A stretch of DNA of 9,853 bases, from the NCBI GenBank assembly GCA_946612175.1, contig CAMOEO010000091.1, forward strand, positions 1 to 9,853, read 5' to 3'. Each line of letters begins with the position of its first letter. Within the stretch, counting starts at the first letter, position 1. This DNA is from an uncultured Verrucomicrobiota bacterium. GTDB taxonomy: Bacteria; Verrucomicrobiota; Kiritimatiellia; RFP12; UBA3636. The position numbers and the translations under genes were made by a program. The notes beneath the pieces were generated by a model. The model saw nothing but the letters and a program-made list of their open reading frames with translations. It ran no database searches and was not told where the DNA came from. Below, in pieces: positions 1 through 6,093 of this stretch.

Positions 1-90
1 CCCGATGTCGATCCGGCAATCGAAAAGAACAACCAAATCATTTTCATCGACCCCGGGCGGTTTCTTCGCCACTCCCCGACGGGATGGTGA
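1..90 (+). CDS. 3' end of an unidentified gene (partial)
   Basis: Frame 1 is open from the window edge to a TGA at 88-90 and reads as a plausible 29-residue protein tail. It contains an IIFIDPGRF stretch and ends in RHSPTGW. The codons are less GC-extreme than in the operon downstream. No start is visible and the fragment is too short to assign to a family. It would run in the same direction as the gene at 167, with 76 bases between them. It could instead be a chance open stretch, since 29 codons without a stop is not strong evidence at this GC content. Confidence 0.4.
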   Translation, partial: PDVDPAIEKNNQIIFIDPGRFLRHSPTGW

Positions 91-125
91 ACCGTTCGCA
101 TGAACCGCTCACCCCGCCCCGCCGC

Positions 126-146
126 ATTCATCATTCATCATTCGGC
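126..146 (+). repeat. short heptamer tandem repeat in the leader of the 240-aa gene
   Basis: The heptamer ATTCATC occurs twice in tandem (126-132 and 133-139), followed by a degenerate third copy ATTCGGC (140-146). The block is bracketed by direct repeats of CCCCGCCCCGCC at about 112-123 and 151-162. It lies 20-40 bases before the ATG at 167, in the space where a leader and ribosome-binding region would be. No function is evident. Confidence 0.5.
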
Positions 147-166
147 ATTGCCCCGCCCCGCCCGCA

Positions 167-889
167 ATGAAACGCATCTCCATCCTCCTCCCCCTCCTCT
201 TCCTCGCCGCCGCGTGCGGCGTGGGATGGATATTCCGCTCCCGCCTGCCCGCGTCCTTCTACGCGTGGGAGAACCGCCGAGCCCACTATCCCGATGTGCG
301 CAGCCTCGAGATCATCCGCGACCATTTCCCGCATTGGAGCCGGGAAAAGCAGATGGAGTTCTTCCTCGACGTGTTTCCCGCGTCGGACGCCGGATGGACC
401 GAAGAGCTGTGCATGGCTGTCGAAAAACTGGGGCTTCTCCAAGACTTGGACGCATTGGCGAAATCGCGCCTCGCCGCCGCTCCCGGCGACAAGACGAAGA
501 AAGACATGGATGGCGTCCGCCACGTCCTCCACGGTACCATCGTCCAGAACACGTGGGAAGGCTCCATTTCGACCAATGACGCCGGCCGGCTCGTATTGGA
601 ACTCTTCCGCCGGGATGGGTCGGGCGAACGCCTTCGCGTCGAAACGCCGGTCTCGACTGCCGTCGGGGATCGTCCCGCGCACGGATTCTTCAACTCCGAC
701 TACTACGTCGGAATGGATTCGCGGACGGTGACGACGAACCCGGCGACCGGCGCGGTTTCGCATTGGTCTGGGATGGTCGGCGAAACCCTCGAATTGCGTT
801 GCGAACGGAATCCGGCGGATGACGGAACCTTTGACTGGTGGCGGGTGGAAAACCACCGGACAACCGAACTTCTCTTCGAAGGGAAATGA
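167..889 (+). CDS. unrecognised membrane-anchored or lipoprotein-like protein (240 aa)
   Basis: I do not recognise this family. The protein starts MKR followed by a hydrophobic stretch at about residues 4-22 containing LAAAC (C17). This looks like an N-terminal membrane anchor or a weak lipoprotein signal, because alanine rather than leucine sits at -3. The rest is soluble-looking and probably extracytoplasmic: a helical, charged part (about 40-115) and then a beta-rich part (about 118-240) with many Trp, Thr and Gly residues. There are few cysteines (C17, C82, C212). The ATG at 167 is the first start that captures the signal-like N-terminus, and no Shine-Dalgarno is visible. Codon use is less GC-biased than in the hydrogenase operon. 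It converges with the phosphatase gene, so it is not part of that operon. The secreted character is moderately supported and the function is unknown. Confidence 0.75.
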   Translation: MKRISILLPLLFLAAACGVGWIFRSRLPASFYAWENRRAHYPDVRSLEIIRDHFPHWSREKQMEFFLDVFPASDAGWTEELCMAVEKLGLLQDLDALAKSRLAAAPGDKTKKDMDGVRHVLHGTIVQNTWEGSISTNDAGRLVLELFRRDGSGERLRVETPVSTAVGDRPAHGFFNSDYYVGMDSRTVTTNPATGAVSHWSGMVGETLELRCERNPADDGTFDWWRVENHRTTELLFEGK

Positions 890-921
890 ACGCGCGAACC
901 CCGTCACGCCTTAGCACCATC

Positions 922-966
922 CCGCTCCGCGCGGGCGCGGCAACGCCGCGGCCCGCCGCGGAGCGG
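922..966. repeat. long GC-rich imperfect hairpin
   Basis: CCGCTCCGCG at 922-931 is perfectly complementary to CGCGGAGCGG at 957-966. The bases between can continue pairing with small bulges to a short AAC loop near 942-944. It lies 33 bases after the stop of the 240-aa gene, inside the convergent intergenic region. It may act as a factor-independent transcription barrier, but no T-tract follows on either strand. It may alternatively belong to a repeated palindromic element together with the smaller hairpins at 1009-1021 (5-bp stem, GAA loop), 1027-1040 and 1038-1063. Confidence 0.55.
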
Positions 967-1037
967 CCTTCCCGAATCAGCCCGCCCCGTGAACCCTCTT
1001 GCCAGCGAGCGGCGAAGCCGCGACCCCCGGCCGCAGC

Positions 1038-1063
1038 CGGCGTGGCGGAACCCCGCCACGCCG
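1038..1063. terminator. perfect 11-bp hairpin between convergent genes, possible bidirectional terminator
   Basis: CGGCGTGGCGG at 1038-1048 pairs perfectly with CCGCCACGCCG at 1053-1063 around a four-base AACC loop. It sits 67 bases beyond the stop codon of the minus-strand phosphatase operon and about 150 bases beyond the plus-strand gene, where a shared terminator would be expected. There is no adjacent T-tract, so it does not meet the classical intrinsic-terminator pattern. The structure is directly visible; the terminator role is inferred from position. Confidence 0.4.
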
Positions 1064-1129
1064 TGCAAGGCCGCCACGGGCTCTTCCGCGTTTGAGGGAA
1101 GCGCCTAGGCGGGGCCTGTCGCGGTCGGG

Positions 1130-2350
1130 CTAGTAGAAGTGGAAGGAGGTCTGTTTCCTGTAGTGCGATTCGAGCGCGGCGGCGATGTCGTGCAGGACGT
1201 TGCGGCGCAGGTCGAGCTCGGCCGGGAGGTTGGGGTCCTGGTGGGCTTCGTTGACCTTGGTGCCGACGCAGAACTCGATGCGGTCGGCGTTGCGCATCCG
1301 CGAGAGAATCTCGCGCGCGGCCTGCGCCTCGTGCGCCCAGTCGGCGCCGGTCTCGAGGACGCGCCGGACGCGCGCGAGGGTGAGGACGCCCTCGGTGGCG
1401 AGGCCGACGCCCTCGATCTCGGCGCAGGGCGGCAGGTCGCCGGCCTCGCGCATCCGTTTGAGGTCCATCGAGACCTTGGCGCCCAGCTCGCGCGTCACGA
1501 TGTTGGCCGTCGTGCCGCCGCAGACGACGACGGCGTCCGCGCCGGTGCCGGGCTGGGCGAGGCGCGCGTAGGGCGCGTCGCTCTCGCGGTGGAAGGGCGG
1601 GCCGCTCAGGATGCGCAGCACGCGCGGGCGGCGGAAGTAGACGACGAGGCAGCTGATGTCGTCGCGGTTCTTCCCGCCGTCCATCGCGCGGGCGCGGCGC
1701 ACGACGGCCTCGCTCAGGTCGCGGGCGGAGATCTCCGGGTCGCGCTCGAGCGTCCAGCGCAGGAACTCGAGCTCGCCGCGACGGCGCCAGCCGAACTTGA
1801 GGTCCGGGTTCTCGAGCCCGGCCTGCGTGACGCCGTCGCTGCACACGACGATGCGGTCGCCGAGGCGCAGGTCCAGCTCGTAGGTCTCGATCGGGCGGTC
1901 GGGCCAGCGCGGGGAGACGATCTGCCGGTGCGCGGCGGGCGCAACGTCCTCCAGCCCGCGCAGCTGCACGTAGCGGGGGTTGCCCATCTCCGCGAGGCGG
2001 GTGCGGCCGCCGACCTGCACGTCGAGCATCGAGAAGGTCGCGTAGGCGATCTGGCGGACGGAGTCGACGGGCAGGGCGTCCTGGATGGTCTCGACGCTCT
2101 GCAGCACGTCCATGTCGGAGCGCAGGAAGCGCATCGCCATGGTCATCGTCATGTTGGAGAGGACGGACGCCTTGACGCCGGAGCCGAGGCCGTCGGAGAG
2201 GACGGCGAGGGCGCGGCTCTCGGCGTCGATGCGCTCGATGCCGAAGGCGTCGCCGCACGCGACCTGCCCGTGCTTGCAGATCTGCGCGCACTCCATCTCG
2301 AGGAACCAGTCGGCCGCGGCGGCCGCGGCGCCGGCGGGGCGGGCGCTCAC
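1130..2350 (-). CDS. SpoIIE/PP2C-type protein phosphatase linked to the sensory hydrogenase
   Basis: Predicted metal-dependent serine/threonine phosphatase of 406 aa, last gene of the hydrogenase operon. The SpoIIE-type catalytic domain spans about residues 20-238. The acidic metal-binding motifs are visible: GD34AF, SD53GLGSG, CSD172G and the terminal NRD230D231IS. A further region of about 165 residues (240-406) follows, containing a VVVCGGTTANI motif (275-284); I cannot assign it to a family. The start is placed at GTG 2350-2348. It overlaps the stop of the upstream gene as GTGA and has GGGGAG eight bases upstream, whereas the alternative ATG (M19, at 2296) has no ribosome-binding site. 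PP2C phosphatases are known neighbours of group C (HydS-type) [FeFe]-hydrogenases, so this is probably the output of the sensor. Its substrate is unknown, and no kinase, anti-sigma or anti-anti-sigma gene is in the window. Confidence 0.88.
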   Translation of the reverse strand: MSARPAGAAAAAADWFLEMECAQICKHGQVACGDAFGIERIDAESRALAVLSDGLGSGVKASVLSNMTMTMAMRFLRSDMDVLQSVETIQDALPVDSVRQIAYATFSMLDVQVGGRTRLAEMGNPRYVQLRGLEDVAPAAHRQIVSPRWPDRPIETYELDLRLGDRIVVCSDGVTQAGLENPDLKFGWRRRGELEFLRWTLERDPEISARDLSEAVVRRARAMDGGKNRDDISCLVVYFRRPRVLRILSGPPFHRESDAPYARLAQPGTGADAVVVCGGTTANIVTRELGAKVSMDLKRMREAGDLPPCAEIEGVGLATEGVLTLARVRRVLETGADWAHEAQAAREILSRMRNADRIEFCVGTKVNEAHQDPNLPAELDLRRNVLHDIAAALESHYRKQTSFHFY

Positions 2351-4134
2351 TTCTTGGGCTCCCCCGCGGCGGCCGCCGCCGCGATGCGCGCGGCCGCGGC
2401 GGCCGCGACGGCCTCCTGCTCCGACTCCGGGGCGGGGTTGTCGGAGCCGTAGGCGGAGAAGCGGCCGGCGATCTGGTTGAGCAGGATCTCGCTCTGCGCG
2501 ACGTGCTCGCCGAAGAGGCGCGCGACCTCCTGGACGACGCGGACGTTCTTGCGGATGAGCTCGCGCGCGCTGCGGGCGACGGTCTCGCGCTGCAGCTCGC
2601 CCTTGGTGACGTCCTGCACGACGGCGCCGGCGAGGCGCCCGCGCGCGATGCAGAAGACGGAGACGTTGGCGACGCGGTCGCCGAGCGTCTGGTTGAAGCG
2701 CGTGGTCTCGCCGCCGTTCTCGAGGATCGAGGAGAGCAGCGGCGCGAACGGGAAGCCGATGGCGTCGAGGTCGAGGCCGTCGAGCGAGCCGAGCGTCTCG
2801 AAGATGCGCAGTGCCTCGCCGCCCATGATCTCGCAAAAGAGGTGGTTGCTCTCGACGATGGAGAGGGAGGAGTCGACGACCACGACGCCGGCGGGGATGT
2901 ACTTGACGAGGGCGGAGCTCTTGCGCTCGAAGCTCTTGCGCAGGAACGTGTGGCACATCGAGGTCTCGGCCTTGCCGGCGAGGAGCGCGGCGGCGAAGTC
3001 GCGGCACGTCTCGTAGCCGCACGCGCCGCAGTTGAGCTCGTCCTCAGGGACGTACTTGCCGACGGTGGCGAGGGCCTGCCGGATCGCGGTCTCGTCCGGC
3101 GCCGCGGCCTCGGCGGCCTCGGCGGGGAAGGCGTGGGAGACGTCGACCGGCACCTCGCGCCCGACGCTGGAGCGCGGCTCGCCGGCGAGTTCGCCGGTGC
3201 GGACGATCGCGTCGATCGCCGCGCCGCCGGGGGGCATCGCGGGGCCGCCCACGCAGCCGCCGCGGCAGGCGAGCATCTCGACGAAGACGGGCGCGCCCTC
3301 CGCGGGGGCGGAGGCGCGGCAGAGGCGGTCGATCTGGGCGAGCCCGGAGACGGCGAGGAGCCGCGCGGGCGGGGCGGCGGGGTCGCGCAGCGTCTCGTTC
3401 ATCCCGCCCTCGAAGGAGTAGAGGCGCCCCTCCTGCGCGGGGCCGAGCGCGAGCTCGGCCTCCTCGTCCGGGGGCTCGACGACGCCGCGGGACTCGAGGA
3501 ACTCGACGAGGTTCGGGAAGGTGCACGCCAGGTCGAGCGCGGCGGGGTCGCGGTCCGCCTCGTTCTTCTTGGCGGCGCAGGGGCCGAAGAAGACGACGGC
3601 GGCGTCCGCCCCGTAGGCGCGGCGCAGGGCCTTGGCGTGGGCGAGGACGGGGGAGTCGATCGGGACGATGCGCGGGGCGAGCGCGGGGTGGTACTTGCGG
3701 ACGTAGTCGACCGAGGCCGGGCAGGCGGAGGAGAGCCACAGCCCGCGCGGATGGTCGCGGAGGAACTCCGCCGTCGCGGCCGAGACGAGCTGCGCGCCGT
3801 GGGCCGTCTCGGAGACGCCCGCGAAGCCGACGGAGCGCAGCGCGGCGGCGAGCCGGCCGAGCGTCCAGTCGGGGAACGCCGCGACGAAGCTCGGGGCGAC
3901 GCTGGCGTAGACGGGGCGGCCGCTCTCGAGCAGGCGCGGGAGGCGGTCGACGTCGCGCCGGATGCGCTTGGCGCGGGCGGGGCAGACGCGGACACATTCG
4001 CCGCAGGCGACGCACGCGCCGGGGATGACGGCGGCGTGGCCGTTCTCGATGCGGATGGCCTTGGGGTGGCAGTGCCGGACGCACTTGTAGCAGTCCTGGC
4101 ACTCGTTCTCGAGGGTGAAGACGGGGGATTGCAT
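2347..4134 (-). CDS. hydS: sensory [FeFe]-hydrogenase, group C / HydS type, with PAS domain
   Basis: A 595-aa putative H2 or redox sensor. Residues 12-51 are a two-cluster ferredoxin domain (C12, C15, C18, C22; C41, C44, C47, C51). The H-cluster domain spans about 73-300: L1 is SSAC138PAS, L2 is FFGPC186AAKK and L3 is EMLAC290RGGC294VGG, so all four H-cluster cysteine ligands are present. The residue before C138, which is the proton-transfer cysteine in catalytic enzymes, is alanine (A137), as reported for sensory group C hydrogenases. A further [4Fe-4S] domain follows (C369, C372, C377, C394; CGACGYETC motif). Next come a PAS domain (about 408-510, starting IPAGVVVVDSS), a helical segment (about 512-560) and an Ala-rich tail (575-590). 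The ATG at 4134 lies 30 bases after the upstream stop without a Shine-Dalgarno. The stop overlaps the phosphatase start. H-cluster assembly would need HydEFG, which is not in the window. Confidence 0.92.
   Translation of the reverse strand: MQSPVFTLENECQDCYKCVRHCHPKAIRIENGHAAVIPGACVACGECVRVCPARAKRIRRDVDRLPRLLESGRPVYASVAPSFVAAFPDWTLGRLAAALRSVGFAGVSETAHGAQLVSAATAEFLRDHPRGLWLSSACPASVDYVRKYHPALAPRIVPIDSPVLAHAKALRRAYGADAAVVFFGPCAAKKNEADRDPAALDLACTFPNLVEFLESRGVVEPPDEEAELALGPAQEGRLYSFEGGMNETLRDPAAPPARLLAVSGLAQIDRLCRASAPAEGAPVFVEMLACRGGCVGGPAMPPGGAAIDAIVRTGELAGEPRSSVGREVPVDVSHAFPAEAAEAAAPDETAIRQALATVGKYVPEDELNCGACGYETCRDFAAALLAGKAETSMCHTFLRKSFERKSSALVKYIPAGVVVVDSSLSIVESNHLFCEIMGGEALRIFETLGSLDGLDLDAIGFPFAPLLSSILENGGETTRFNQTLGDRVANVSVFCIARGRLAGAVVQDVTKGELQRETVARSARELIRKNVRVVQEVARLFGEHVAQSEILLNQIAGRFSAYGSDNPAPESEQEAVAAAAAARIAAAAAAGEPKK
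2359..2364 (-). promoter_or_regulatory. ribosome-binding site deciding the GTG start of the phosphatase
   Basis: On the minus strand GGGGAG lies eight bases before the GTG at 2350-2348, inside the last codons of the sensory hydrogenase gene. It supports the GTG start over the downstream ATG at 2296 and suggests translational coupling through the GTGA overlap. Confidence 0.6.
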
Positions 4135-4164
4135 GGGGCGGGCGGGGGATCGCGTGGCGGGGTG

Positions 4165-4404
4165 CTAGCCGAGCAGGCCGTCGAGGATCGCGCGCATGGC
4201 GGGCTCGTCGACGCGGGTGTGGACGGTGCCGTCGACGACGACGTTCGGGCCGTCGGCGCAGCGGTCGCAGCAGAGGCCGCCGCGCAGGTCCACGCGCGCC
4301 TCGATCTCGGGGTGGGCGTCGAGGAAGGCCTCGGCCAGCTCGACGTTGCGGGCGTTGCCGCGCGCGAAGCACGAGCTGCCCATGCAGATGACGATCGTTT
4401 TCAT
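4165..4404 (-). CDS. small thioredoxin-like [2Fe-2S] ferredoxin (second copy, 79 aa)
   Basis: A 79-residue protein of the thioredoxin-like [2Fe-2S] type, the fold also found at the C-terminus of NuoE/HydC-like subunits. The cluster ligands fit C7-x4-C12 near the N-terminus (VIC7MGSSC12) and C45 or C46 with C49 (LCCDRC). It is likely a cytoplasmic one-electron carrier. The ATG at 4404-4402 overlaps the stop of the group B hydrogenase as ATGA, and no Shine-Dalgarno is visible, so translation is probably coupled. Only 30 bases separate its stop from the sensory hydrogenase start, so it lies physically between the catalytic and sensory enzymes. It could donate to or accept from either. It is a distant paralogue of the 92-aa first gene of the operon. 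The family call is firm; the partner is inferred. Confidence 0.82.
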   Translation of the reverse strand: MKTIVICMGSSCFARGNARNVELAEAFLDAHPEIEARVDLRGGLCCDRCADGPNVVVDGTVHTRVDEPAMRAILDGLLG

Positions 4405-5789
4405 GAGTGGAGGGAGCAGGGGCCGCCGACGCAGCCCCCCTTGCAGGACATGACCTCGAGGAAGTTGCCGGGGAGCTTGCCCGCGGCGTAGAGGCGGACG
4501 AGGGCGACGGACTTGCGGTCGAGCCCGTCGATGAAACGCGAGTCGAGCTTGAAGTCCGGCGGGAGCTCGCCCTTGAGTCCCTCGAGGACCGACGCGGTGA
4601 CGCCGCAGCTCTTGGCGTAGTTGCGCGCGTCCTCGCGCGCCGGGCGGTCGAGCTTCGCCGGCTCGAGCGCGACGGGGGCGATCTTGCGCGCGGCGAAGAC
4701 GGCGCCGAGCTCCTCGAAGGAGAGCACGAAGTCGACGTTCTCGCGGCGCAGCGCCTCGTCGCGCTTGGCGATGCAGGGGCCGACGAAGACGACGCGGTTG
4801 TCCGGCCGGCGCTCCTTGGCGATGCGCGCGGCGTAGGCCATGGGCGAGGGCGTGTCCGAGACGTGCGGCAGGAACGCCGGCAGGTGCTTGCGCACCAGGT
4901 TCACCCACGCCGGGCAGCACGAGGTCGTCATGATCCCCTTGCCCTCCTTCTGGCGCTCGACGAACTCGAGCGCCTCGTGCTCGGTCGTCATCTCCGCGCC
5001 GCGCGCGACCTCGATCACGTCGTCGAACCCGAGCGCGCGGATCGCGGCGAAGAGCTGCTCCACGCTGCCCGGGAACTGCCACGCGGCGGCGGGGGCGACG
5101 ACGGCGGTGAGCTTCTCGCCGGCGCGCAGCGCGCAGAGCAGTTGCACGAGCTGCGACTTCTCCATCACGGCCGAGAAGGGGCACGCGCGGAAGCACGCGC
5201 CGCAGAAGATGCACTTGGCGAAGTCGATGCGCGCGTGGCCGTGCGCGTCCTTGCGGATGGCGCCGACGGGGCACGCGGCCTCGCAGGGCACCGACACCTC
5301 CACGATCGCCTTGTAGGGGCAGACCTGGGCGCACTTGCCGCAGCGCACGCACGCCGCCTCGTTGATCGACGAGCGCCCGCGCGCGACCGTGACCGCCTTC
5401 TTCGGGCAGTTCCACTCGCAGGGGCGGGCGAAGCAGCCGCGGCAGTTGTCCGTCACCATGAACGCGCGGTCGCGGCAGCCGTCGCAGCCCGCGGAGCAGA
5501 CCGTGATCGGGTCGCCGCGCGGCGGCGGCGCCTCGCGCATCTCCTCGAGGTAGGAGCGCAGCGTGCGGGCCTCGTCCGTCTCGTTCTCGCAGGAGAAGCC
5601 CAGCAGCGCCATGATGCGGTACTTGAGCACCGCGCGGTCGTGCCAGACCGAGGAGCGGCTGAACGGCGCGTCCCGCGGGCGCATCTCCACGGGGATGCGG
5701 TCGATCGTCTCCGCCAGGTTGCCCGCGTCGAACGCGCGGACGAGGCGGATCATGAGCTCGCGGCGGATGATTTCGGCTCCGTTGGTCAT
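4401..5789 (-). CDS. [FeFe]-hydrogenase, group B type (probably catalytic)
   Basis: A 462-aa cytoplasmic [FeFe]-hydrogenase catalysing reversible H+ reduction to H2. The N-terminal helical region (1-95) resembles that of group B enzymes. Cysteine motifs follow: CSAGCDGC (98-105), C116/C119/C124/C128, a ferredoxin-type C147/C150/C153/C157, C169 and C173 with CP, and C193/C196/C199/C203. Together these suit several accessory Fe-S clusters. The H-cluster domain carries L1 TSC291C292PAW, L2 FVGPC339IAKRDEA and L3 EVMSC449KGGC453VGG. The proton-transfer cysteine C291 is retained, unlike in the neighbouring HydS protein. The ATG at 5789-5787 overlaps the preceding stop as ATGA and has GGAGG seven bases upstream. 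No flavoprotein (HydB-like) subunit is present, so ferredoxin or the adjacent [2Fe-2S] proteins are the likely partners. Group B enzymes are little characterised physiologically. The subgroup call rests on architecture and motifs. Confidence 0.92.
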   Translation of the reverse strand: MTNGAEIIRRELMIRLVRAFDAGNLAETIDRIPVEMRPRDAPFSRSSVWHDRAVLKYRIMALLGFSCENETDEARTLRSYLEEMREAPPPRGDPITVCSAGCDGCRDRAFMVTDNCRGCFARPCEWNCPKKAVTVARGRSSINEAACVRCGKCAQVCPYKAIVEVSVPCEAACPVGAIRKDAHGHARIDFAKCIFCGACFRACPFSAVMEKSQLVQLLCALRAGEKLTAVVAPAAAWQFPGSVEQLFAAIRALGFDDVIEVARGAEMTTEHEALEFVERQKEGKGIMTTSCCPAWVNLVRKHLPAFLPHVSDTPSPMAYAARIAKERRPDNRVVFVGPCIAKRDEALRRENVDFVLSFEELGAVFAARKIAPVALEPAKLDRPAREDARNYAKSCGVTASVLEGLKGELPPDFKLDSRFIDGLDRKSVALVRLYAAGKLPGNFLEVMSCKGGCVGGPCSLHS

Positions 5790-6064
5790 GCGAGGGCCTC
5801 CGGGGGGATCGGCTCGCCGAGGGCGTCCGCGATGGCGGCCACGACCGTGGCCGGCGTGGCGTGGGGGACCACGGTCTCGCCGACCTTCACGAACGGCGCG
5901 TTGCAGACGCCGTTGGCGTCGCACAGGTCGAGGCAGGTGCAGCCGGAGACGTCCACGCGGCCCTTCCAGGCGGCGGGGAGGCGGTTTTCGAGATCGACGA
6001 GCTTCGACGCGCCGAGCAGGTAGCACGTCGTGCCGATGCAGACTTTGACGGGAATCTTGTCCAT
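5786..6064 (-). CDS. small thioredoxin-like [2Fe-2S] ferredoxin (first gene of operon, 92 aa)
   Basis: A 92-residue thioredoxin-like [2Fe-2S] protein. The N-terminal motif is VC9IGTTC14YLLGA and the second cysteine pair lies in GC42TC44LDLC48D, a spacing typical of NuoE/HydC-like [2Fe-2S] domains; an additional C54 is present. It probably carries electrons to or from the group B hydrogenase encoded directly downstream, with which it overlaps by four bases. The ATG at 6064-6062 is chosen because the protein reads in family register from MDKIPVKVCIG and lies about 23-30 bases after a plausible promoter. No Shine-Dalgarno is evident. It is first in the operon and therefore probably the gene closest to transcriptional control. 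A purely structural or assembly role cannot be excluded. Confidence 0.85.
   Translation of the reverse strand: MDKIPVKVCIGTTCYLLGASKLVDLENRLPAAWKGRVDVSGCTCLDLCDANGVCNAPFVKVGETVVPHATPATVVAAIADALGEPIPPEALA
5797..5801 (-). promoter_or_regulatory. strong Shine-Dalgarno for the group B hydrogenase
   Basis: On the minus strand GGAGG lies exactly seven bases before the ATG at 5789. It is the best ribosome-binding site in the operon, and most other genes here lack one. It supports this start and suggests strong independent initiation in addition to coupling through ATGA. Confidence 0.65.
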
Positions 6065-6093
6065 GGGAGTCCAGTGTGGGGTGGCGGGTCCAT

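Noticed and set aside
100..579. 159-codon plus-strand frame overlapping the 240-aa gene
   Set aside because: Pro/Arg-rich, and it overlaps a better frame that has a signal-like N-terminus and balanced amino-acid composition.
922..1063. CRISPR array or tRNA in the hairpin-rich intergenic region
   Set aside because: There are no regularly spaced identical repeats and no cloverleaf with conserved tRNA bases. The hairpins differ from one another in sequence.
838..1095. 85-codon plus-strand frame over the hairpin region
   Set aside because: It starts inside the 240-aa gene in another frame, is Pro/Arg/Ala-rich, and follows hairpin DNA. No family resemblance and no ribosome-binding site.
2503..4491. 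662-codon plus-strand open frame opposite the two hydrogenase genes
   Set aside because: Antisense shadow of GC-rich coding sequence. The product is a low-complexity Ala/Val/Glu/Asp/Gly-rich string without motifs, while the minus strand carries complete hydrogenase motifs.
4407..6023. 538-codon plus-strand frame opposite the group B hydrogenase
   Set aside because: Exact antisense of a gene with intact H-cluster motifs; product is low-complexity.
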